Made by a program: the position numbers and the translations under genes. Below, piece by piece: positions 56,251 through 64,000 of a stretch of DNA of 64,000 nt (positions are counted from its first letter, which is position 1; every line of letters begins with the position of its first letter). Under the pieces are notes generated by a model. It ran no database searches and had not been told where the DNA came from. It was given only the letters and a program-made list of their open reading frames with translations. The DNA is from Plotosus lineatus (taxonomy: Eukaryota; Chordata; Actinopteri; Siluriformes; Plotosidae): positions 10,220,282 through 10,284,281 of the forward strand of contig CM045745.1 in the NCBI GenBank assembly GCA_024760905.1. The letters run 5' to 3'.

Positions 56251-57450
56251 CATACTTATTAAGTTTCAACATTTTGAAATAGGGAGAATTTTCACCAGAG
56301 ACACCGCACCCCCTGCGCGGCCGGGCTGCGGCCCCAAGAATTGATGCATATTTTTTTATAAAGGAACATAAACATAAACAAGTTTTTTTTTTTTATTCAT
56401 GGATGTATACAGTTTTATGAATCAGCTAATAAAAAAGGTAACAACTGTTTAAAAATATTGTTACATATACTAATGCTGCTTGCTTAATAATTACACCAGA
56501 TGTTTCGGTATGTTCCTGCACATACTTGTATGTTGCTTGCTTTCCAGTTTTACAAAGTTCAGGACTTGGATGGATGATTTGTAACAAACAAAGTCCGAGT
56601 TCAATTTTGTAGCCGAGAGGGCACAAACAGTTTCATTGATCAATTCTGACCTGGCATCAGTGTGGATTTTCTTTACAATAGAAAATACCCTTTCACTGTC
56701 ACAATTGCTGTTTGGTACAGTCAGCACTGCCTGCAACAGTTTTGTGAAAAGAGGAAATCTCTTCACTCCCATCACAGCTGACATTGTCATCACTTGATGC
56801 CACTACTCATCACACCTCATCTTTTCTCTGAACACTGGCATTTCATTTTCACGCATTAATTGAAAATCCTGTAATTCCTCAACCAGCTTTTCTTCTTCCA
56901 CACCCTTCACTATCTTAAATCTCTTTGCTAATCTCACAATAGCATCATTGTTCATCTTTTTCACTGATACTTTAGGGTTGAGAAAGTTTAAGTCTTCAAG
57001 AATTGTTTCATTGAAAGGGAATTTTGAAATCATTTTGTTCACCACACAAATATAAAATCTTTCCACACTTTCATAAAATCTATTCAGTGTGTTGTCATCC
57101 AAGCTGTCTGCTTCCTCTGACATGACATTTCTGACAGGCCAACCCACTGCAATCTTGTCATGGGTATGTATGTTCTTCCTGTTCCTAAAATCAACTTCTG
57201 TCAAATCATCAGCCTTCCTCACCACATCCATTTTGACAAAACGGAAGATAGAGACTGGCTATAGATTTCTACGGTGTCTCCAAAGTGCAATATGCAGAAG
57301 ATTAAGACTTAAAAATTCTACGGTGTGTTCAAAGTGTGACTTTTTTTTTTCGGGAGGTTAATCGGGAGAAATTAATCTCCTGGCGGGAGATTGGATTTAT
57401 GCTTTTAAATCAGGAGACTCCCGATTGAATCGGGAGACTTAATAACTATG
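56251..57450 (-). mobile_element. hAT element remnant (about 1.2 kb)
   Basis: Inverted ends CATACTTATTAAGTTTC and CATAGTTATTAAGTCTC, with ATGGTT on both outer sides, inside an HE1-like SINE. The left end also carries a GC-rich segment (56305-56330). It holds the 3' part of a hAT transposase only. Confidence 0.78.
56491..57231 (-). pseudogene. hAT transposase C-terminal region, one nonsense codon
   Basis: The minus-strand frame from 57231 is collinear to 56491 and broken only by TAG at 56805-56803. The C-terminal part has the hAT dimerisation (hATC) signature (TVPNSNCDSERVFSIVKKIH then SELINETVCALSATKLNSD). The upstream part (RFYICVVNKMISKFPFNETI, KEDLNFLNPKV-like) matches the helical region between catalytic residues. 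The N-terminal BED finger and first catalytic Asp are missing. Confidence 0.88.
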
Positions 57451-57514
57451 ATGGTTGCGTGTGTGCTGGCCCTGTGATGGTCTAGTGAGAAATGCAAATA
57501 AAATAAGATATAAA

Positions 57515-57768
57515 AATTGCATAACTACCAACTGGGGACAGGTGGGGTTATTCTTTTTTTTTTTTTTTACCTTTCGCTGTTTCCTCTTTTTGCAGGGGTA
57601 GGGTTATCATGAAGGATTAAAAGATCTCACAAAGGTAAAACTAACGAATCTTGCACTCCTTCATCTCTTCATGAACAAGAAAATTTGTACTATTTAATTT
57701 AAGATAATTTTTTTAAGTAATCCCAAACTTTTGAATGGTATTCTCTCCTTTTTCTATATGTGCACACC
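57515..57768. other. Gene-free, unassigned
   Basis: AT-rich, with a T16 run at 57554-57569. Confidence 0.4.
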
Positions 57769-57769
57769 C

Positions 57770-57827
57770 ACAGAGATATCTTCTTTTACTTTCAGCTTTT
57801 TCCCTTTTTCAGGGTTTGACACACACG

Positions 57828-57875
<48 letters not shown>

Positions 57876-58203
57876 TTTAAAATTGCCATTTGTGCTTTTC
57901 CACACATACAATTCCTCTGCGGTTCACCATAGCGAATGATTCGCACATTTGATTTGGCATAGGTTTTTACGTCGGATGGCCTTCATGACACAACCCTTTA
58001 GCAAGGGATAGAAACATGCTGACAGCTTTGCAGCTCCTCTTTACGAAAGGCAGCAATGGTTCTTTTACATGCCTCTCACCATACATAGTGAGAGACATGG
58101 CCTGCCTTTGATAACCCAGTTAGCTGCATTGGGGGACAGTGACAACCATGTGGGGACTCGAACCCCCAACCTTAGGATCAGCAATCCAGTGCCCACCACT
58201 GGC
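57770..58203 (-). mobile_element. tRNA-headed SINE, RTE-type tail, split by a (TA)n run
   Basis: On the plus strand the tail is first ('ttcagctttttccctttttc', then (TA)~14 and (GA)n at 57836-57872), then 'tttttacgtcggatggcct', 'gtcattgggggacagtgac'-like body and the head at the right ('ggatcagcaatccagtgcc'). Confidence 0.85.
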
Positions 58204-58243
58204 CTAATATAATCATTAAAAGAAATAAAAATAAAATAAAATG

Positions 58244-58248
<5 letters not shown>

Positions 58249-58295
<47 letters not shown>
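58249..58295. repeat. (TA)~23 microsatellite
   Basis: Pure dinucleotide run; the flanking open frames are artefacts. Confidence 0.97.
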
Positions 58296-58297
<2 letters not shown>

Positions 58298-58299
58298 AC

Positions 58300-59180
58300 T
58301 ACTGGACTCTTTTCTTGCTTCGCCTTTTCGGACATCGTGGCCACCGTAGAGTGAAAATCTTCGAGCATCCAAACTGCCTTTTTTTCAATCAGGTAGCTTA
58401 GCAATAACCTGTCAACCGGTAAGTACTGCTGTTTCTTCTTCTTTCCCAACTTTAAGGCACTTTTACGGTTTTAAACGTTTAATTTGGGAATTTTTTTTTC
58501 AATTTTCCTTCTATAAATTTCTCCTCCCGGTTTTATATATTTGTTGCTGTATTTAATACAGAGTTGTATGGAGTGTTTATGTAACCTCCTCGCGCAGCTA
58601 GCGAAGTCAACCCACTACCGGAAGTGGGGAAAGGGGGAGGATTATTGTCTTTTTTTATTTTTATTTTTTGGTAAATACAGTATCTGTTAATACATTTTGT
58701 CATGTTCAATAAAGTATGGACAAAGTCTCGATTGAGAAACCTGAGGTTTGTCTCACACTAGCTGGCTAACTTTCCTTGAGAGGACTCGAGTCACGAGCTC
58801 TCCAGTCCATCCAGGAGGTTAATGAGATTCATGAAACCATTTATTTATTTATTTATTTATTATGGAAGCTCAGTATATGGTGTTGATATTATAAGTCTTG
58901 CATTTACGTGTCGGAGAAGGAAATCGTATGGGTTAAAAAAAATTAAAATGTGAAAATTTTTAAAATAAAAAAGTGAAAAATATTAACATGGATAATATGC
59001 TTATCTTTTACAGCAGTTCCTTATGGCTGGGGCAGGTGATTTACTGCTCCACTCGTCACATTAACGCACAGGAAGAGGTAATTATGAAGCTAATCTTTTA
59101 AATAAACCTATATTTAACCTGCATTTTTGTGACACTGGCACTCTTAGTTGTAATGTTTTAACCCTATAGCACCCTTGTTG
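58300..59180. other. Gene-free, unassigned; possible upstream region of zdhhc21
   Basis: 'gaagtcaacccactaccgga' at 58600 and a short GC-richer patch at 58735-58820 could be promoter or 5' UTR of the gene at 61015, but there is no decisive signal. An ATTT tandem run is at 58842-58860. Confidence 0.3.
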
Positions 59181-59182
59181 CA

Positions 59183-60091
59183 TACAGTGGTATCTCGTCT
59201 CTCGAGTGTACTTATAACGATTTTTTTTTTTCATGATATGAGCTTTGAACCCACAAAAAATCTGCTCCGTCCAACAAGCAAAAATTCACTGTACAAGCTC
59301 TCCTCAAAATGGCTTTTCCGGGCCGATTATCCTCGTATTCCTCCACGCAAGAAAACTTTGTGCAGTACTTCTCAGTTATTTTCTGTGACGCCCCCCCCAA
59401 GGAAGACCAAACAAAGCATTTCTCTTCCTGCACGTGAAGATAAATAGTGTTTACTGCACTTCATATAGTTTGCTCAGTGTTTTTTTCTCTACACCATAGG
59501 GAACACAGTGAGAGCGCCACTGCCAACTACTGTAGAGGATGTGCAATTACACTTAAACCTAGTACAGTATGGCAAAAAAGCATGTTCCTCAATGTCATAC
59601 ACCCCTCCCTCTCCCTGGCATCACCCCCCCCCCCACACCATTGGTCCTACTATTTGAGAAGCAGTGGCCTTGTGAGAGCTCACCGCGAGCCTTTCCTTGC
59701 TGGCATTCATAACATGCACACACACAAAATTCTCCTCCTCTGTTATGCACCACCTCCTGCCTGCCCACGTGACATCTTTGCTGCAAATCAGAAGGGTTTG
59801 TTGACCTATTGTTTGTTCTTATTTTATTATTATTTATTATTAATTATTATTCATGTTAATGTACATGTAATATTATTATTATGAAATATTTATTGTTTTT
59901 ACATGTTTATCTTTAATATATTAGGTCAAATATACGTGTTTGTGGCAGGTTATGAGTTTGGGCAGCGGTTGGAACGGATTAATTGGTTTTCTGTTATTTC
60001 TTATGGGAATAATTGTTTCATCTAACGAATCTTTTGGCTTACAAGCTTGCCCTAGGAACGGATTAAATTTGTTCGACAAAATAACACTGTA
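59183..60091. mobile_element. Composite TA-flanked MITE
   Basis: Ends TACAGTGGTATCTCGTCTC and 'cgacaaaataacactgta'. It has the same inner hAT-like segment ('gtacttctcagttattttctg' to 'tttgagaagcagtggcctt') and outer AT-rich block as 10750-11682. Confidence 0.75.
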
Positions 60092-60329
60092 TATGCAACA
60101 AATTCTAATTAGAATTATTCCCATGTTGTTTTCTGACTGGCAACTACGAGGTTAAATATATGATTGGCTGAAAGGAGATTCTTCATATTTCCAGTTCTGC
60201 CATGTGTGCTTCTGCAGTTCTACTAGTTTGTATCTTCTGTCATCTGTGTTTATTCCTCCCCCCTTGATCAATACAGATACAACATTCATTTATTTGCTTA
60301 TGTATTTATTCAATAATTTACGAAATTGC

Positions 60330-60640
60330 TTTTTCCCACCCGGGTCACAGGAGTCCATCTCAGCCACACCTGGGTGAAAGCAGGGTATACCCTTCGTAGG
60401 TCACCGGTCATTTGCAGAGAAACACATACACACAATCATCTGCAATCACACCTAGGGGCAATTTAGAACAGCCAATTAGCCTAACGTGCGTAGCTTTTGA
60501 CTGAGGGTTGAAAGTTGCAGTAGAAACCCATGCAAGCACCAGGAGAACATGCAAACTTCACATAGAAAAACCCTCGATGAACCTGGGAGTCGATCTGAGG
60601 AACTTCTTGCCATGGGTTGGAAATGCTGTCTACTGCACCA
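60330..60640 (-). mobile_element. HE1-like SINE with L2-type tail, diverged
   Basis: 'cacccgggtcacaggagtcc', 'cacacctaggggcaatttag', 'gaacatgcaaacttcacat' and head-side 'gaacttcttgccatggg'. Confidence 0.8.
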
Positions 60641-61014
60641 CTCTACAAACACAGAAAAAAATTATATTTCATGTAATTGAGACAGTAGATTCATATGTGA
60701 ATTTCCTCAAAAACAAATGGACTTAAAATTGCAATAAACCTCATGTTCTGTTTATTACTCTGCTGGGCCTTACACTGAACACTCCACTTATTTATTTTTT
60801 ACTATTTGAGGGCCTCCAGCTTCCATTAGGACGCAGATAAAGACTCTCCTGTTGGTAGGTGATGCTTTTTTTTATGTGCAGCTTCAACATCCATCAATAT
60901 TTAAGTTCCATTTAAATTCTACTGTAGTGATCCCACCATTGATCTGGAGTCAAATCCCTGCCAGGCAGCAAGAGCATCTCTTTGTGTCCTTGGGCTTGTG
61001 TGCTATGAGGAAGG

Positions 61015-61168
61015 ATGAAGCTGCGGCTGCACTTCGTGGTGGACCCCATGGGCTGGTTCTGCATATGCATGGTGTTGTTCATCTGGCTTTACAACACCCT
61101 CCTCATTCCCAAACTGGTGCTGCTGCCCCACTATGCTGAAGGACATATTCCTGGCACAGTAGTTGTCT
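61015..61168 (+). CDS. zdhhc21: Palmitoyltransferase ZDHHC21, first coding exon
   Basis: The ATG at 61015 opens MKLRLHFVVDPMGWFCICMV, then LFIWLYNTLLIPKLVLLPHY and AEGHIPGTVVV. The exon ends T|gtaagt (phase 1). This matches the N-terminus of vertebrate ZDHHC21, a Golgi/plasma-membrane DHHC acyltransferase that S-palmitoylates proteins such as endothelial NOS. It covers the short cytosolic N-terminus and the first transmembrane helix. The Cys-rich DHHC domain is encoded by later exons beyond the window. A 5' UTR acceptor may be 'tttttttatgtgcag' ending at 60882. I see no damage. Confidence 0.93.
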
Positions 61169-62140
61169 GTAAGTTACAATATTGCTCAAAGGTATGATCT
61201 AACAATGGTGTGTGTAATATAGTATGTTACTGCTGTCTTGAGGTAATTCAGTGGTGATTGGAAATGAATCAGTCTTTTAGGTGGTGGGTATTTGCAAATT
61301 CCTCCGTATACAGTTCTTTTATTGCTGTTCTTTGAAAGCATTAAAATATCAAGACCCCCTTTTTTGGTGGTTTCAATCATCACGTGTTCCAAAATGTTTG
61401 ATCACTTGAAAAGTGGATGGTATCATGAGATCAAATAAAAATCTTCCAAATTGTTTAACACGTCAAGTAAATATCAGGACAAAAAAAAAAGCCATAACTA
61501 CAGTGTCATCACTGCCGTTCCAGTACTTTCTGAGGTGACTAGGTGTCATGAATAAGATGATGATGAACAAGACGACTGAGATATTTGTGATCAATAGATT
61601 GGATCGAATTCTCTGTTCTGATCTGTTCATGTCAATCATATGAAATTATAGAGCAGTCAGGTTTTTTCAACAGCACTTGCCTAGTTATCCTTTTCAAATC
61701 ATTTAGGCTGTAATGATGCCATACTGCTGCTGCGTTGTTCTTCATCTGCTGCAGTTAATAGTTAGATTATCAGGAAAGAGACGTGAGTCACTTCCACTAT
61801 CAGCCATGCACTCTATGGTGAGTTGCTTCCTGTGGTGAACAGCCTCTGACAATTCAAAGTGCATTCCCTGCTTGACCATTTACTGAATTAAAACAACTTA
61901 AAAAACTAAACTAAAGTGTTATTCCTTCTCGCTCTCTCTGTCTCTGTCCCTGCTGCTGGCCACGCCCACAAGACGTGAATTCAAAGTACATTCCCTGCTT
62001 GACAAACTCAACATTAATTTGATTCCTTGAGGGATCGGAATTCCAGATTAGCTCAAATGCACCCACATTTATTAAAGATTTACTGAATTAAAACAACTTA
62101 AAAAACTAAACTAAAGAGTGAAGCTTCCTTCTATCTCTAT
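61169..62140 (+). other. zdhhc21 intron 1 (start)
   Basis: No further exon is seen. An imperfect tandem duplication is present: 61846-61940 and 61975-62143 share 'aattcaaagtgcattccctg' and 'actgaattaaaacaactt' in the same order. Confidence 0.5.
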
Positions 62141-62144
62141 CTGG

Positions 62145-62345
62145 GAGGTCAGCAGGGCGGGATGTTGAGGGACAGCCAATGAGAGAGCAACTCGCGCGTC
62201 TATTGCCGCGTTTGAAATTTGAATTTCTTTTCGTAAGAGGGGGTTGTTTCGTATCTCGGGGACGGAAACTCAGGAAAATGTTTTTCGTAACCCGGGGATT
62301 TCATACACAGGGGTCTTCGTAAGTTGGGGGCTGACTGTATTCAAA
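62145..62345. mobile_element. Tigger-like MITE, right-end fragment
   Basis: 'ggtcagcagggcgggatgtt', 'gacagccaatgagagagc', 'gaaaatgtttttcgtaac' and end 'gttgggggctgactgta'. Same family as 25175-25450. Confidence 0.7.
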
Positions 62346-62411
62346 AAAAAAAAAACTGCAATACATTGAAGCCGCATGAATTGAAGCGTGAAATAGCGAG
62401 GGATCCCTGTA
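62346..62411. mobile_element. MITE right-end fragment, 'GGGATCCCTCGC' family
   Basis: 'acattgaagccgcatgaatt' followed by GCGAGGGATCCCTGTA. Confidence 0.75.
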
Positions 62412-63061
62412 TTTATTTTAATCAGGCTTTGTAAACAGTGAACATGTCAGATGATGTAAAGTGACAAAACCCAACAAATAAAGGGCTTGAAAACCTCTTT
62501 CCTCAATAGCTTATACTGTGTTTCCCCGAAAATAAGACAGGGCTTATATTAATTTTCATATCGAAATATGATACTCTGGCTTATTTTTAGGTGGTGATGT
62601 ATTTTACATTTTTCTCTATTACATGTATATCTTTGTCTTTATATATTCTTATTTCGTTATATTTCTTTATTTTTTAAAATATTTTAACCAGAACCGAATT
62701 GAGTGATTTTAGTGATTTTTTTTTTTTTTTTTTTAAATTTATTTATTTTTTTATTTAATTTTATTATTATTATTATTATTTTTTTAATTTAATAAATGCA
62801 AGTGTATGTCCTTGTTTTAAAGCAGTCGCTGACATCATCGACTGAGCCTCAATGTGCAAGGATTGATGCTTTGACAGCGTACCTTAGGTAAAGCTGCCTA
62901 ATAGATGAGTCAGCGCTTTCACCTAGAGCCCTAGATTGAGCGAGTAGCAGGCCAATGAATTGAGGTTTTGCAGTCACGTGACCCCAATACCTTCATGCAC
63001 CATCTTGGATGGCAAGCGTGATCCAGAACACACACACACACATGTACACGATTCACTCAGC

Positions 63062-63472
63062 ATGGCTTCAACAACAACCAATAATGGCAACGAAAGCAAA
63101 ATATGCGAGAGTGTCGAAGGCAAAAGCGATGACACTATAATATTGTCAGACGTTGTCAATCATCTGACAGGTGACCAGAGGGCGGGGTATCTGAGTAAAA
63201 TAAAGCAGCTGGGGATTGCTGATCCATATCTAATGCTGCAGTCAATGTTTAGGAATGCGTTAAATAATTCTTCCCTTCCTGCTTTTGTCTACTTGGGCCG
63301 TGGACAAGATATGTACAAAGATCCATCTCCATTTACTGGCAAAGAGTTAAAAGCTTACAAATCAATGGAAGCTTACAAATATTTTGTTGCTGGATTTGTA
63401 AGCTGTATGCAACAATGGGAGCCAGGAACCGGGAAGAGAGACCACCACCTCAATCGTTCTATCCCCAAATAG
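63062..63472 (+). CDS. Transposon-associated accessory protein, N-terminal exon
   Basis: The ATG at 63062 gives a 136-residue frame. A polar start (MASTTTNNGNESK) is followed by LTGDQRAGYLSKIKQLGIAD and then ELKAYKSMEAYKYFVAGFV. The last motif is typical of the N-terminal part of long fish proteins that carry SWIM-type and YqaJ-like exonuclease domains and travel with THAP-transposase elements. The downstream nuclease is not present here, so this is a fragment or first exon. Confidence 0.5.
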   Translation: MASTTTNNGNESKICESVEGKSDDTIILSDVVNHLTGDQRAGYLSKIKQLGIADPYLMLQSMFRNALNNSSLPAFVYLGRGQDMYKDPSPFTGKELKAYKSMEAYKYFVAGFVSCMQQWEPGTGKRDHHLNRSIPK

Positions 63473-63549
63473 AGCTACACAAACAAGCGCTTCTGCAATA
63501 ATACATTACAATTATCACTGCTTATAATGGTTGTATAAATTCACATATG

Positions 63550-63612
<63 letters not shown>

Positions 63613-63639
63613 ATATATATATATATATATATAAAATGT

Positions 63640-63876
63640 ATATTTACCTGATACAAAGTGTTCGCTGCATATTATACTGTATTGTGTAGGATTCCAGTCT
63701 TTCCTATTTACCGCTGCGATCCACTTGGGTTTTCTCTCCGGGTCAGATGAAAAATGATAAAATGACAGTGCAGGCTTCACTCCTCTGTCTATTTGCACAG
63801 CCAACAGCGCAACACGATATTTAAAAATGTTTAGCAATGTTGAATGAGCAAGCATCGTCCGGATCATGCCGTCCAA
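63640..63876 (-). pseudogene. THAP-domain exon, frameshifted
   Basis: The minus strand encodes ALSFYHFSSDPERKPKWIAA then RKDWNPTQYSIICSEHFVSG, the C-terminal half of a THAP zinc finger (C-x2-H in CSEH). The exon ends at donor 'tcag|gtaaat' (63649). The first cysteine pair is readable only in another frame (CCAVGCANRQRS), so a small indel near 63785 breaks the domain. Confidence 0.65.
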
Positions 63877-64000
63877 TATGGCAGGTAAACATAAGTCACG
63901 TGACCCTGTGACGTCACACTCTCGACTAGGACTCATTTTAAGGGGAGGGCCGATATTAAAATCATTTTGTAAAATCACACTAGGTCTTATTTTGTGGTTA

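Larger units (their letters stand above)
56060..57510 (+). mobile_element. HE1-like SINE split by a hAT element
   Basis: The left part 56060-56250 ('cctcacaacaggaagtcctg' to 'aagtgtgaatggtt') resumes at about 57451 ('atggttgcgtgtgtgctggc', 'cctgtgatggtctag'). Confidence 0.75.
62518..64000. mobile_element. DNA transposon with THAP exon (ISL2EU/IS4EU-like), cut by window edge
   Basis: The left end reads 'gtgtttccccgaaaataaga'. The last bases of the window ('gtcttattttgtggtta') are approaching its inverse, so the right terminus should be within a few bases of the edge. Inside are a plus-strand accessory-protein exon (63062-63472) and a minus-strand THAP exon (63876-63640), converging on each other, with a (TA)n run between. 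It sits inside zdhhc21 intron 1. The superfamily is inferred from the THAP plus accessory-gene pairing. Confidence 0.55.

Overview
The window looks like ordinary, repeat-dense nuclear DNA of a bony fish. The support is spliced vertebrate genes with GT-AG introns, Tc1, hAT, pogo/Tigger and RTE-type elements, tRNA-headed SINEs, and very abundant (CA)n and (TA)n microsatellites. I cannot name the species from the sequence. No prokaryotic feature, CRISPR array, operon or phage is present.

Host genes, left to right. (1) The last two coding exons of an MS4A-like four-transmembrane protein (+, 1405-1655). (2) A complete four-exon slx1, the structure-specific endonuclease subunit (-, 14331 to 9993, 264 aa). 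(3) A complete three-exon bola2 (+, 15116-18601, 86 aa), head-to-head with slx1 across 784 bp; the two genes are also neighbours in human 16p11.2. (4) A three-exon C2H2 zinc-finger gene (-, 55623 to 48841, 487 aa). A second intact copy of its zinc-finger exon lies 12-13 kb downstream (36556 to 36027) inside a duplicated block. (5) The first coding exon of zdhhc21 (+, 61015-61168), whose remaining exons lie past the right edge.

Most of the rest is transposon-derived, and nested insertions give a relative chronology. There are two near-full-length but dead RTE-clade LINEs (38.4-41.4 kb and 51.6-54.6 kb) and several truncated LINE tails with target-site duplications. There are one Tc1 element with complete ends and a single nonsense codon (44.07-45.66 kb), one broken Tc1 (34.0-35.4 kb), one internally deleted Tc1/IS630-type element (37.0-37.8 kb), and a hAT remnant with one nonsense codon (56.25-57.45 kb). 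A solo retroviral-type LTR has a 5-bp target duplication (23816-24448). Several TA-flanked MITE families occur, some inserted in one another. The right edge cuts a DNA transposon with a THAP-domain exon facing an exon of a transposon-associated accessory protein (62.5-64.0 kb).

A dominant tRNA-headed SINE occurs in two forms. Head and body are the same, but one form ends in an L2/HE1-like tail. The other ends in sequence matching the 5' and 3' ends of the RTE LINE present in this window. I see no new multi-gene system. The most interesting points are this chimeric SINE pair, the duplicated zinc-finger terminal exon, and a (TG)n-T6 tract at the bola2 exon 3 acceptor.
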